Notes: generated by a model from the sequence alone, not told the origin. 64,000 nt of DNA from Lysobacterales bacterium (GCA_016721845.1 JADKHK010000008.1:62001-126000); one strand, 5' to 3'. Positions 38,289 to 47,773 are shown, counted from the stretch's first letter. A program made the numbers and translations.

Positions 38289-39584
38289 CTACTCGAACGA
38301 GTCGCCGAAAAGGTGCGACAACACGCTGAAGCTGATGACATTGTCTTCGGCTTCGGTCTCATTGGACTGGGAGTCGGCGGTGATGGCGACGCCGCCGTTG
38401 CCGCTGCCGTCGTGGGTGGCGTCCACGCGAATGTCGGTGCTGGCGTGCGTGAACAGGCTTTCGAGGACGAAGGGAACGCGGACCTGGTCTGGAAGGTGAT
38501 AGCGGTTCGTGACGATGCGCGGCGTACACAGGGGGATTCCGTTCGGGTCTTCGTGGCAGCCGGTCGTGGTCGCTGCACTCATGCTCGCGGGCAGGGTGAT
38601 GGCGAGCACGGGGAGCCGCGCCCGCGCCGGTCCGCGGTTGTGCAGCGTGATCTCGAAGGCGACCGGTCCGCTCGAGGACGGCGCCGGAGTCGGAACGATC
38701 GCAGCCAGTGCCAGATCGACCTCGCAGGTGTAGCCGCCCACCAGGGCCAGGCCGCGAATACCGCCCGGATACGCGCCGACGGCGGCGGTGGGCGAGACCA
38801 CGCCTGTCGTCGACCAGAATCGAGAACCCGAAAGACCCGCACTCAGACTGAGATAGGTCACGGAAAAAGCATGCTGCGGGAAGCCGCCCAGGTCACGTTG
38901 CGCACACGGGTCCCACACCGCACCGAAGCCCTCGCCCCCGGGCACACCGCTGATCGGCAGGTTGACGATGTCATAGGGCGGTTGCGCCGACACCTGCTCG
39001 AAGATCACGGTGCCGTTTCCGGACCAGTGATAAAACGCGTCATCTTCCGGGTTGTAGGCGATCAACTCCCCGTCTGCACCATTGCCCAAGGTTCGTGCCA
39101 CTTGCTTCGTGGCATCGGTCTTGTCGATGAGGTACAGGGTTTCCGGTACCGACGCGCCGTCTCCGGTCACGCCGAACAACTGCCCGTCGTTGCGAAAGGC
39201 AATACTGGAGAAATTGTCGCCAAGATTGCCGATCGCAGTCGCGACGCGCAAATCGAGGTCGAGGATGGCGAGCACGCGGCCCGAAACGCCCGAGACCTTC
39301 AACACCGCGAAAATGGTGCCGTTCAGTGCATCGTTGGGCAGTGCCAAGTCGGGGTGCACGGTCATCGAGGTGTAGCCGGTCACCGAGGCGCCAGTTCCCC
39401 CGGCCAATTGCATTGGCCCGACATCGAGAAAAGACAGGCTGTCGGGATCGAACACGTAGACCGGGCCGGACCAGCCAAACATCGGGTTGGATACGGCCTC
39501 TGCGCTGTAGATCTGCGCCTGGGTTGTCCCGCACATTCCCAGCAACAATCCTGCAACGAGAACTCGCCGTGCCTTTGAAGTCAT
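38289..39584 (-). CDS. Exported beta-propeller-like protein with CARDB/DUF11-like domain and C-terminal F-G-D-S-F-E motif
   Basis: 431 residues. ATG 39584 follows a GGGAG on the minus strand and gives the signal peptide MTSKARRVLVAGLLLGMCGTTQAQ. Residues ~25-275 have DUF4394/propeller-like repeats (YVFDPDSLSFLDVGPM, FSSIAFRNDGQLFGVTGDGA, LYLIDKTDATKQ). Residues ~290-420 resemble a DUF11/CARDB Ig-like domain (DLALAAIVPTPAPSSSGPVA, NRGPARARLPVLAITLPASM). It ends VLSHLFGDSFE. No enzymatic site was seen. Extracellular or surface-associated by inference. Confidence 0.72.
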   Translation of the reverse strand: MTSKARRVLVAGLLLGMCGTTQAQIYSAEAVSNPMFGWSGPVYVFDPDSLSFLDVGPMQLAGGTGASVTGYTSMTVHPDLALPNDALNGTIFAVLKVSGVSGRVLAILDLDLRVATAIGNLGDNFSSIAFRNDGQLFGVTGDGASVPETLYLIDKTDATKQVARTLGNGADGELIAYNPEDDAFYHWSGNGTVIFEQVSAQPPYDIVNLPISGVPGGEGFGAVWDPCAQRDLGGFPQHAFSVTYLSLSAGLSGSRFWSTTGVVSPTAAVGAYPGGIRGLALVGGYTCEVDLALAAIVPTPAPSSSGPVAFEITLHNRGPARARLPVLAITLPASMSAATTTGCHEDPNGIPLCTPRIVTNRYHLPDQVRVPFVLESLFTHASTDIRVDATHDGSGNGGVAITADSQSNETEAEDNVISFSVLSHLFGDSFE

Positions 39585-39821
39585 GAGCAGGCTCCCTGAC
39601 AGCGCCTCGGTCGAGCATGCGCCGGTTGAACCAAACTGCCATCGATGCGCGCCATCCTGAACGTTTCCCGGTTGCCCCAAGGAACCCGCGTGCAGAGCCA
39701 TCTCCGCATGCTACTGCAGGTGCTGATCGTCACGCGGTCGGGCTGACCTGCGGGACGATGGTCGGAAGCGCGAATCGTTGCGAAGATGGCGTCAGGGTCG
39801 CGAACGGACGGGAGCAACGAG

Positions 39822-40568
39822 ATGAGCAAGGACTGGGATTGCTACGCGACCGAAATGGCCGGCAAGGCTGCGGTCGTGTTCGTGGACATGGGTATCGCCG
39901 AAGATGCACCGATCGAACGCCTGCCGGTGGCGGCATGGGTGCAGGTGCCGATGTTGCAGCCGGATCCGGAAGGGCTGTTGGCTGCGACGGAAGCGGGGGC
40001 ATTCGACGCCATCGAGTCCGCGTTGAAGGCGCGCCTGGTGACGAAGTTCACGGCGTATGTCGGTCGTGTCGTCAGCGACGGGCGCTGCGATTTCCATTTC
40101 TACACGGCGGCGGCGACCGGCTGGAAAGAGCAGGTTGCCGGTGCGTTGAGCGAATTTCCCGCGTACCGGTTCCATTGCGGATCGCGTCCGGACCGCGATT
40201 GGGGCATCTATTTCGAGCGTTTGAGTCCGGCCGACGAGGATCTGGTGTGTCTGCGCAATCGACGTATCTGCGACACCTTGCAGCGGAGCGGCGATCGTCT
40301 CGAGCAGGCGCGTCCGATTGAACATTGGGCGTACTTTCCGGACGCGCAAGCGCGTGCGCGCTTCGAAGTCATGGCCGCTGAGCTCGGTTGCGAAGTGGTC
40401 GATCGCATCGATCCCGAGGACCCTGGAGATCAGTTCGGCGTGCGCGTGTCCGTCAGCGCCGTTCCTTCGCATCGCGACATCGATGCCTTGGTCTTGCCGC
40501 TGCATCGTGCGGCCAGCGCCTGTGATGGGGAATACGAAGGCTGGGAGACCCAGGTCGTTGGCGATTGA
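39822..40568 (+). CDS. DUF695 and RraB-type (ribonuclease E inhibitor) fusion protein
   Basis: 248 residues from ATG 39822, with GGGAG upstream. The N-terminal half resembles DUF695 (WVQVPMLQPDPEGLLAATEA, TAYVGRVVSDGRCDFHFYTA, FHCGSRPDRDWGIYFERLSP). The C-terminal half resembles RraB (PIEHWAYFPDAQARARFEVM, AAELGCEVVDRIDPED, and a PSHRDIDALVLPLHRAASAC segment). RraB-like domains inhibit RNase E in enterobacteria. No signal peptide is present, so it is cytosolic. It is the only leftward-flanked plus-strand gene in a run of exported minus-strand genes. Confidence 0.75.
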   Translation: MSKDWDCYATEMAGKAAVVFVDMGIAEDAPIERLPVAAWVQVPMLQPDPEGLLAATEAGAFDAIESALKARLVTKFTAYVGRVVSDGRCDFHFYTAAATGWKEQVAGALSEFPAYRFHCGSRPDRDWGIYFERLSPADEDLVCLRNRRICDTLQRSGDRLEQARPIEHWAYFPDAQARARFEVMAAELGCEVVDRIDPEDPGDQFGVRVSVSAVPSHRDIDALVLPLHRAASACDGEYEGWETQVVGD

Positions 40569-40634
40569 TGCACAACCGATCGAGTTGGAGTGACCTTCCG
40601 GATTGCGCAGCCGCCATCGGCGCTGGTATCCGGA

Positions 40635-43490
40635 CTACTCGAACCCATCCGCGAACAATGGCCCGTCGTTGTCGATGATATTGACCGTCAGCGTGGTGAT
40701 CGCGCCCGGCGCAACCAGCGAATAGTCGTCGAGCGTCAACGTGAACGTCTCGGTCGGCTCGGCCACGTTGTCGTCGACGATGCCGATGCTGTTCGATGAC
40801 GGGCCGGAGACCCCGTCCAGCCAAACCGCGAACAAGCCGGCGGGCGCGACGTTGAAGTCGCTGCCGTTCGTCGCGCTGCCGTTCGCGGGCACGGCAAAGA
40901 CGCTGGCGTCGAAGGCTTGGCCATCGCGGCGAAACACATCGAAGTCGAAGGTCCCGACCCCTTCCGGCACATCGACACTGGCGACGTCGAACTCGGCGAC
41001 CCCATAGCCGGACAACAGCTTGCCGACATCGAAGCGGCGATTGTTGTCGAACACGCTGAGCGGCCAGTTGTAGGAGACATAAGCGCTCTGGTCGTTGGCG
41101 ACGAACATCGTGCCGCCGAGCGCATAGTGACGCAGGTCGGTGGCGGGCGTGGCCGGTACCGTCGCCGCGGGAAGCATCGGAAACAGCGCGAAGTAGCGGC
41201 GGTTCAAGGTGATCGAATCGGCGGTCGGTGATGGATCACTGTCGACACCGAAGAACAGACCGCTGCTGTCGCGGATGAAGGCGACCGGTTCGGTGTAGCG
41301 ATGGCCGAGCAACAAGTCGTTCGCCAGCGTGGAGATCAGGCCGGTACTGCGCCGCCACAGGAACAGGTCGGAATTGCTGGGGTCTCCGAACTCGGGCGCG
41401 GCGGAGTAGAACGCCAGCCATTCGCCATCGCGTGAAAAGTCGAGTGCGCGCGACAGGTCGGTGCTCTGCGTCGCGGGCTGCGCGATGCGACTGAGTGTGC
41501 CGGTCGACACCTGATACAGGAACAGGTCGATCTTGCCGTTCGTGTCGCCGGCGATGAGGTTGTCGGCGGCATGTGCGAACACGATCCATTCGCCATCACC
41601 GGAAATGAAGGGCCGATCGTAAGGTGCAGCGTTGGCCTGGGTGCCATTGGCGCGAAGATTGATTCGGGTAATGCCGGCGGATGCGTCCCAGAGAAACACG
41701 TCGGGCTGGTTGTTGCTGTCGTTGGCGACGAGTTCGTCTGAAAACGAGACGAAAACGGCGAGACTGCCGGCGTCATCGACGGCGATGGCGGTGGTGCCGT
41801 TGGCGCCATTGGTGGCGACGCCACCCAGTGTGTCGCGCGTGATGTAGGTGAGTGCGCCCGTTTGCAGGTCGCGGCGATAGAGCTGGTTCCAGTTCACCGG
41901 CGCATCCGGGACGTCGGGATGGAGGTTGTCGCCGTCGCTGGAGAAGAACACGAATCGGCCGTTGCCCGAAATCGCGGCGACCTCGCAATCGCCGTTCGTG
42001 TGCGTGCCGTCAGCGCTCCGGCAGGGCGCATCGACCGCTTCGGTCGCGGTGTCGATCAGATAGGCACGGTATTCGTCGCGCTGCGCCAGATCGGCGAGGG
42101 TGTCGGCGTCGAACTGTGGGGATTTCGCCTGGACCACGGCGGTGCTGCCGTCGTTGTCGAGGCCGACGAGGCGGATGTCGTCAGCCAGCACGCGTGCGCC
42201 AATTGCGGCGATGGGCTGCCCTTCGCGGACGATCGCGACCGTGGCTCCGCCCGAGATCGTGACGCGATAGACGTCGTCACGTGCATTGCTGTCGCCGCTC
42301 GACAGGTCCGTGCTGCGTTCGCTGGCGATGAAGCAGGCGCTGTTTCCGGCATCGTCGACATCCACCTGGCCGACGAATCCCTGCGTGTTCGTCACCTGCA
42401 GCATGGCCTCGTTGTTCATGTTCTTGCGCCACAACTGCGGGCGACTGCCGTTGCGGTAGCTGATCAGCCAGGCGAACTGGCCGTCGCCGGACAGGGCGCC
42501 GTCGATGCTGTCGTAGGGGAACTCGAGGCCGTTCTCGTCGAGCGACGCCCGCCGCGTGTTGCCGTTGCCGATGTTGTGGCGGAATACGTCGCGATGGTTG
42601 TTGGCGTCCGCACTCTGGCTGTCGAGATTGGTGGCGAGCGACGAGAACAGCACGAAGACGCCGTCGTCGGAGACATCGGCCAGTTCGCTGGCGCCGTTGG
42701 CCTGGGCGCCGTTGCTGCGCTTGCTGACGCGCGTCGTTGTTCCGGCGCCGATGTCACGCACGAACACATCTCGCTCGCCGTTGGTGTCGTTCGCGACGAG
42801 ATCGGATTCGTCGCTGTCGAAGGCGATCAGGTTGCCGGAGGCGTCCATCGCGATGCGACCGACATTGCCGTTCTGGCCGGCCACGGCCATGTCGACATCG
42901 ACCAGGATCGTAGTGCCGGTCTGGGCATCGAAGCGGAACACCCGGTTGCCCGTACGCGCCGGAACCACTGCGAAGTTGCTGGTGTACGCGATGTAACGGC
43001 CATCGTCGCTGATCGCGAGTTCGGCGCCAGTACCGGGCGCCGGCGGGGCATAGTCGGCCACCATGACCAGATTGCCGTTGTTGCGATTCAGCCGGTAGAT
43101 GCGGCCCCACTCGTCGGATGCGTCGACGAGCGGGTCGAAGCTGACGCGGAACGCCACGAACTGGCCGTCGGCACTGACGGCGATGGCCGCGGCATTCATC
43201 GGCGACTCACCACCGACCTCGTTGCGCGAGACCCGGATTAGTCCTGCACCGACGTCGAGGAAGGCATCGACGCGACCGTTCTGGTCGGTCAAGGCGAGGT
43301 TGGTCGCGCCGGAGAGGAAGCCGATCACTGCGGCGTCGTCCGAGATCACGCAACCCGTCGCATCGGCATTGCCCTGGGTGCCGAGGATCTGGGGATCTTC
43401 GACCTGACTCAGCCGTTGCAGGTCATAGGCAACGACGGAGGCGCTTGCTGCCAGCAGGAGTGCAGCGGTGCCGACTGATCTCAGTCCCAT
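40635..43490 (-). CDS. Large exported PD40/WD40 beta-propeller protein with Calx-beta-like end and C-terminal F-A-D-G-F-E motif
   Basis: 951 residues, signal peptide MGLRSVGTAALLLAASASVVAYD (start ATG 43490). Two sets of TolB-like propeller blades fill about residues 30-760 (AVSADGQFVAFRVSFDPLVD, ISDDGRYIAYTSNFAVV, FISGDGEWIVFAHAADNLIA, FSRDGEWLAFYSAAPE). These are the calcium-blade style repeats of large environmental proteins. The C-terminal ~120 residues are Calx-beta-like (VAEPTETFTLTLDDYSLVAP). It ends DNDGPLFADGFE. Role unknown; probably surface-exposed or secreted. Confidence 0.75.
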   Translation of the reverse strand: MGLRSVGTAALLLAASASVVAYDLQRLSQVEDPQILGTQGNADATGCVISDDAAVIGFLSGATNLALTDQNGRVDAFLDVGAGLIRVSRNEVGGESPMNAAAIAVSADGQFVAFRVSFDPLVDASDEWGRIYRLNRNNGNLVMVADYAPPAPGTGAELAISDDGRYIAYTSNFAVVPARTGNRVFRFDAQTGTTILVDVDMAVAGQNGNVGRIAMDASGNLIAFDSDESDLVANDTNGERDVFVRDIGAGTTTRVSKRSNGAQANGASELADVSDDGVFVLFSSLATNLDSQSADANNHRDVFRHNIGNGNTRRASLDENGLEFPYDSIDGALSGDGQFAWLISYRNGSRPQLWRKNMNNEAMLQVTNTQGFVGQVDVDDAGNSACFIASERSTDLSSGDSNARDDVYRVTISGGATVAIVREGQPIAAIGARVLADDIRLVGLDNDGSTAVVQAKSPQFDADTLADLAQRDEYRAYLIDTATEAVDAPCRSADGTHTNGDCEVAAISGNGRFVFFSSDGDNLHPDVPDAPVNWNQLYRRDLQTGALTYITRDTLGGVATNGANGTTAIAVDDAGSLAVFVSFSDELVANDSNNQPDVFLWDASAGITRINLRANGTQANAAPYDRPFISGDGEWIVFAHAADNLIAGDTNGKIDLFLYQVSTGTLSRIAQPATQSTDLSRALDFSRDGEWLAFYSAAPEFGDPSNSDLFLWRRSTGLISTLANDLLLGHRYTEPVAFIRDSSGLFFGVDSDPSPTADSITLNRRYFALFPMLPAATVPATPATDLRHYALGGTMFVANDQSAYVSYNWPLSVFDNNRRFDVGKLLSGYGVAEFDVASVDVPEGVGTFDFDVFRRDGQAFDASVFAVPANGSATNGSDFNVAPAGLFAVWLDGVSGPSSNSIGIVDDNVAEPTETFTLTLDDYSLVAPGAITTLTVNIIDNDGPLFADGFE

Positions 43491-43675
43491 GGCAAGGTTC
43501 CCGGTGACGGAAGCGACGCGGCTGGCGTACGCCGACAGAACGCACGAGCGCAAGTCCGGTTGACCCCGGGTTGAGCGGTCGAATCAGTCCAGCCGCTGTG
43601 CCGCGGTTCCATCGAAGACCCGCGACAACCGCCTTTGGACATCCGAAGCGCCTTGTCGCGACAGGGCGCGACGGA

Positions 43676-44842
43676 TCATTCGAAGCCGTCGCCGAACAGC
43701 GGTGCATTCCAGACGCCGATCGGCGTGAATTTCGGGCCGACCTTCTTGCACACCATCGAGTCCTGCGGGCCGTTGCCGTCAGCGGTCTTGTCGCGCACGC
43801 CGCCGCGGTAATACAGCACCACGTCGGTGCCTTCGCCGGCCGCGCCATCGAGGTCGCCGCCGTTGGCGAGGTTGCTGTCGACCATGGCGCAATCGCCAAG
43901 GGTGTTGTCGGCACGGTCGCCGTATTCGTTGGCGTTGTAGACGGTGCCGAACACGTCGAACTTGTGGAAGCCGCGACCGGACTGGTTGGTCGGAGTGACA
44001 TAGTCGTTGTCACCGGGATCGAGTTCGAAGCCGCGGCCGGTGACGGTGTCCTTGACCTGCCAGCGGCGTTCGCTGGCGCAACTCGTCGGTGTCGTCGGAT
44101 CGCAGCGCAGGGTCTTGAATTCGATCGCCTGGGTGACGCCGTTCTCCTGGATCACGTCGTTGGCGGCATCATCGATGTCGAAGTCGAGGCGCCAGTAGTT
44201 GTGGTGCCAGTGGGTGATGCCGTTGTTGGTGCCATCGGAGTTGCCGAAGCCGAATTCGGGTTCGAACGAACCGTCGGCATAGAAGCGGAAGCGCGAGGAA
44301 TACTTGTACCAGGCTGCGTCGTACTGCATGGTCATCTCGACGTAGCTGCCGAAGTCCTCGATGGCGATGCCGCTGCCGCAGGTGCCGGTCGGTGCGCCGC
44401 CGGAGCCGTTGGTGACCAGTTGGAATGGGCAGGTTCCGTAGGATGCGGTCGAGTCCTTGGAACGGTCGCAACTGGTCGTCGTGCTGCGACCGAAAGTCGG
44501 ATGCACGCCGGCCCAGGTGATCTTGGTGCCGTTGGTGTCCTTCCAGTCGCGATAACAGGTGCTGGTCGTGTATTCGGCGAACAGGATCGGCGCATGCGCG
44601 CGCTTCAGTGCCAGCTTGCCGTGCAGGTAGACGTTGCGCAGTTCCATGCCGGAGCCGCGCGGGCCGGAGCTCTGGCTCGGCAACAGGTAGCACAGCTCCC
44701 AGATCGGGTTGACGCTGGGCCAGGACAGCAGCACTTCGCTGCCGCTGCAGACCGGGCTGTCGGCGCGTGCGTCCGTCACGGCGAAAACGCCGGCGGTGGC
44801 GCACAGGACGGGAAGCAGGCGGAGACAGGAGCGCAGGTTCAT
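43676..44842 (-). CDS. Exported copper-amine-oxidase catalytic-domain-like protein with C-terminal F-G-D-G-F-E motif
   Basis: 388 residues, signal peptide MNLRSCLRLLPVLCATAGVFAVTDARA (ATG 44842 overlaps the upstream lipoprotein stop as ATGA). The core resembles the C-terminal domain of copper amine oxidases. EMTMQYDAAWYKYSSRFRFY lies where the TPQ-precursor Tyr of T-x-x-N-Y-D/E would be, with Gln instead of Asn. FYADGSFEPEFGFGNSDGTN is followed by THWHHNYWRLDFDIDD, matching the H-x-H copper ligands before RLD-D-DG. It is shorter than a full CuAO and Cys-rich. Activity is unproven. It ends WNAPLFGDGFE. Confidence 0.55.
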   Translation of the reverse strand: MNLRSCLRLLPVLCATAGVFAVTDARADSPVCSGSEVLLSWPSVNPIWELCYLLPSQSSGPRGSGMELRNVYLHGKLALKRAHAPILFAEYTTSTCYRDWKDTNGTKITWAGVHPTFGRSTTTSCDRSKDSTASYGTCPFQLVTNGSGGAPTGTCGSGIAIEDFGSYVEMTMQYDAAWYKYSSRFRFYADGSFEPEFGFGNSDGTNNGITHWHHNYWRLDFDIDDAANDVIQENGVTQAIEFKTLRCDPTTPTSCASERRWQVKDTVTGRGFELDPGDNDYVTPTNQSGRGFHKFDVFGTVYNANEYGDRADNTLGDCAMVDSNLANGGDLDGAAGEGTDVVLYYRGGVRDKTADGNGPQDSMVCKKVGPKFTPIGVWNAPLFGDGFE

Positions 44843-45432
44843 TGGTTCGCAGCCTTCAGTGGGGTTTCGAGGACGCCGCCGAGATCGGGGTCGTAGTTCG
44901 GATCGATCACGCGCGCGGTCTGCAGGTCGACGATGGCGTGCGCGACCTTGTAGCGACCGCCGTCGCGCGACACGATCACGTGGATGCAGCGCGATGCCTT
45001 GTCGCAAGCTTCGTGCCCGGGTTCGCGGAAACTGAAGCCGCCGTAGATGTCGCTATCGGCGGTGAAGCGGGCGTCGATGGCATTGTCCTCGCGCAGCAAT
45101 GCGACGGCATAGGCCAGTTCGGCATCGGTGGCGTTCAGGGTCAGCGCCGGCTTGCTCGTGTCGGAAAGCAGCGCCCCGTCCGGCGCCGTCTGGATCTCGC
45201 GCGCCACCGCGGCCGTGTAATCCCACAGGTAACGCACGTGCATGCGTTGTTCGCGGCCGCCGTCGAGCTTCACTTCGTCGTCGTATTCGCGCACCAGCAC
45301 AGCGACGTGGCCATCCGGCAGGGTTTGCGTCGGCACATGCGCCAGGGTCGGGCTGCGTTCGGCCTCGCGCGTTCCGGCGCAGGCGACCAGCAGGGTACAA
45401 AGCGGAAGAATCAGTCGTTTCAGACGAAGCAT
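44839..45432 (-). CDS. Lipoprotein, possibly the N-terminal (N2/N3-like) domain partner of the amine-oxidase-like protein
   Basis: 197 residues with a clear lipobox (LCTLLVACAGTREAERSP; Cys near residue 18). Two features recall the N-terminal domains of copper amine oxidases: AVALLREDNAIDARFTADSD, and GGRYKVAHAIVDLQTARVID, which echoes the VVDL-x3-x-V motif. It overlaps the next gene by four bases, so the two are co-translated. A surface- or periplasm-anchored subunit is inferred. Confidence 0.6.
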   Translation of the reverse strand: MLRLKRLILPLCTLLVACAGTREAERSPTLAHVPTQTLPDGHVAVLVREYDDEVKLDGGREQRMHVRYLWDYTAAVAREIQTAPDGALLSDTSKPALTLNATDAELAYAVALLREDNAIDARFTADSDIYGGFSFREPGHEACDKASRCIHVIVSRDGGRYKVAHAIVDLQTARVIDPNYDPDLGGVLETPLKAANQ

Positions 45433-45445
45433 GGAAGGCTCCGGG

Positions 45446-47290
45446 TCAGGGGGAAGGCGTGGTGGCTGCGGCCGCCGAAACCATGTCGACCGGCGGCGAA
45501 CGCCCGTTCAACGGATCGCTCCACAGGTCGTGCATGAACTGGCCGCGCGACTTGTTCGCCGGCCCCACCGTCCAGCTGCGGCCGCACATCGTGTTCTCGC
45601 TCGGGAAGGCGCTGTTCACTGCTTCATCGCGCAGGAAATCGATGTAGTCCTTGCTCGCGACCTGATAGCGCAGCGTCGCGCTCACCTGCAGCGGTCGCGC
45701 CGCGGCGGCGGACACCGGAATCGCATAATTCGTGTCGTCGTGGTGGACCAGCACGCCCGAGCCGGGCGAGGTCTCCGGATAGGTGTATCCGACCGGACGC
45801 AGGTCTTCGCCATTCGGGTCGCCGGACGTGGCCGGGCGAAAGCCGCGCGGCGGAATGCGGTTGTCCTTGGCGACGCAGTTGTTCAGCACGAAGTGGAACA
45901 GCTTGCGACCGCCGCCATCTTCGGTGCGACACACGCCGGCGCCGCTGTCCCAGATGCCCTGCAGGACTTCGTAGATCTTCGGCGTCGGACTCGCGGCCAG
46001 CACGCCGGTGCCGGCGTCCCAGGCGCCGTTCTCGTAAACGAGGGCATTGTTGGCATCGCGCACCACGACATGCAGCCACATGCGCCGGCCTTCGCCGTAG
46101 CCGGTCGGCAATTTGTGCCCGGCCAGATTGGTCACGCGCACCCGCGCCTGCAGCGTGCTGTCGCCGGCCGGCAGCGGGTCGAGCGTCAGCGCGATCGTTG
46201 CGCTGCGCTGGGTCAGCATGTCCTCGGCCCAGGTCATCGCGCGCTGGATCGCCTCGCTGCGCAGGATGCTATTGCCATACAGCCGGTCGATGATCTTCAG
46301 CATCCAGCTGTTGCCGCCGACGAATTCATGCACGGCCAGTTGCCCGGTACGCGAGCCCATCGGGTTCTGCACGCAGGTGCGGGCATCCGCGGACTGCGAG
46401 GTGCGCATGTGGCAGTCCTGGCAGTCCTGGTGGGTCGGTGCGTTCAGACCCTGCTGGCCCGGCGTTTCTAAGGAGTCGGATAGCAGGGTTTCGCGGAAGG
46501 CGCTCTGCTGCCATTCGCTGTAGGTGCGCTCGGCCGGGAACGGACGGCCGGTGTCGGTGCCGTCGAGCAGGATGTGGCTGCGGGCCGGCGTGCCGTTCAC
46601 GATCGGCGAAGACACGTCGTGGCAGGTGCCGCATTGGGCACTGCGCACCGTGAACGGCGAATAGGACCAGCCGTGCGGCGGCTGCAGCGCGCTGTCCTGC
46701 GCGTAGTGTTTCGGGCCGTAGCGGCAGGGACCGAAGTAACCGTTGCAGTCGAGGCTGTCGTCGATCCACAGGTTGCCGCTGCCGGCCGGCGCTGTCTGTC
46801 CGGCCGGGCCGGTCTCAGTCATGCGGTGGCAGGTGTGGCAGGTGATACCGGAATAATCGTTGTTGCCGTTGTCGAAGTCGTCGTGGTCGCCCTGAAGCAG
46901 GCAGCCGTTGGCGCCGTTCACGACATCGTTAGGTGCCGGCAGGCCGGTCTTGCGCACGCGGCCGCCATACCAGCCCTGCGTCGTGTGGCAACGCAGGCAC
47001 CAGTCGCCAATGCCGGGCGCATCGCGGTTGGCGACGTCGAGCGCAGCCCAGAACAGCGGGTCGCGCGTAGAATGCGACATCATCGAGCCGCCCCAGGAAT
47101 CGTGCGGCATGTAGGGCTCGGCCGGCGGGCTGAAGATCTTGCCGTGGCAGGACGCGCAGGCTTCAGGTTCCTCGAGGCCGGCGCTCAGGCCCGGCTGGGT
47201 GCCGTGCTGGGTGAAATCCTGGGCGAACGCAACGACGGCTGCGCATAGCAACCCGACGCCCGCCCAACCTTTGTGCAGCCTTCCGACCAT
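45446..47290 (-). CDS. Exported penta-heme c-type cytochrome
   Basis: 614 residues with a signal peptide (MVGRLHKGWAGVGLLCAAVVAFAQ). Five C-x-x-C-H sites are visible: EACASCHGKIF, DWCLRCHTTQG, ITCHTCHRMTE, AQCGTCHDVSS and QDCQDCHMRTS, all in the first ~300 residues. A beta-rich C-terminal half follows, containing NLAGHKLPTGYGEGRRMWLH, a motif often found in multiheme cytochromes of this kind. It belongs to the same redox cluster as the propeller-cytochrome upstream. The electron-transfer partners are unknown. Its end (AATTPSP) lacks the D-G-F-E motif. Confidence 0.9.
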   Translation of the reverse strand: MVGRLHKGWAGVGLLCAAVVAFAQDFTQHGTQPGLSAGLEEPEACASCHGKIFSPPAEPYMPHDSWGGSMMSHSTRDPLFWAALDVANRDAPGIGDWCLRCHTTQGWYGGRVRKTGLPAPNDVVNGANGCLLQGDHDDFDNGNNDYSGITCHTCHRMTETGPAGQTAPAGSGNLWIDDSLDCNGYFGPCRYGPKHYAQDSALQPPHGWSYSPFTVRSAQCGTCHDVSSPIVNGTPARSHILLDGTDTGRPFPAERTYSEWQQSAFRETLLSDSLETPGQQGLNAPTHQDCQDCHMRTSQSADARTCVQNPMGSRTGQLAVHEFVGGNSWMLKIIDRLYGNSILRSEAIQRAMTWAEDMLTQRSATIALTLDPLPAGDSTLQARVRVTNLAGHKLPTGYGEGRRMWLHVVVRDANNALVYENGAWDAGTGVLAASPTPKIYEVLQGIWDSGAGVCRTEDGGGRKLFHFVLNNCVAKDNRIPPRGFRPATSGDPNGEDLRPVGYTYPETSPGSGVLVHHDDTNYAIPVSAAAARPLQVSATLRYQVASKDYIDFLRDEAVNSAFPSENTMCGRSWTVGPANKSRGQFMHDLWSDPLNGRSPPVDMVSAAAATTPSP

Positions 47291-47303
47291 CCGCCATTGT
47301 CCC

Positions 47304-47327
47304 CAATTCCCGATCGCCCGGGAATTG
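47304..47327. promoter_or_regulatory. Inverted repeat upstream of the penta-heme cytochrome gene
   Basis: CAATTCCC (47304-47311) and GGGAATTG (47320-47327) form a perfect 8-bp inverted repeat with an 8-base spacer. It lies 14-37 bases before the cytochrome ATG, in the gap between it and the small upstream gene. It could be an operator or the stem of an mRNA leader; there is no T-tract for a terminator. Confidence 0.4.
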
Positions 47328-47363
47328 TGAACTTTAGCATCATGCGCCGTGAGGCGGCGCGCG

Positions 47364-47636
47364 TCAGTTGCCAGCGACGGCGTCGATGCGGTCGCGACGA
47401 ATGACGATACGGGCGTTCTCGCGATTCGCGGCGATGATCACGTCCTTGCCGATCTCGACGACATACGCGCCGATGACCTGGCCGTTGACGTGAATCGACA
47501 GGCCGGACTTGGCGTCGCGACTCTTCACCAGCAGGGCTTCGGCTGCGCTGTCGAACGTGGTGGCATCAGTGGCATGTGCTTGGGTCATGGCGAGGCTCAG
47601 GCTGAGGGCGAACAGGAGCGGGCGGAGGAGGGTCAT
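47364..47636 (-). CDS. Small exported protein of the redox cluster
   Basis: 90 residues, signal peptide MTLLRPLLFALSLSLAMTQAHA (ATG 47636; AGGA is the likely ribosome site). The mature ~68 residues include KSGLSIHVNGQVIGAYVVEI and GKDVIIAANRENARIVIRRD. No Cys is present in the mature part, and I recognise no family. It lies between the propeller-cytochrome and penta-heme genes, same strand. Confidence 0.6.
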   Translation of the reverse strand: MTLLRPLLFALSLSLAMTQAHATDATTFDSAAEALLVKSRDAKSGLSIHVNGQVIGAYVVEIGKDVIIAANRENARIVIRRDRIDAVAGN

Positions 47637-47773
47637 GGCAGGTCCTGAAAGAAAGGGGCGCATCCGTGCGCCCGAAGGGGATTGGAGTTGACGATGCTGG
47701 CCACGCGGCGGCAGGGGAACCGGTCGCGCGGTCTGCATCAGGGGGAACGACGATTCCCGTCCGAACCGGACAT

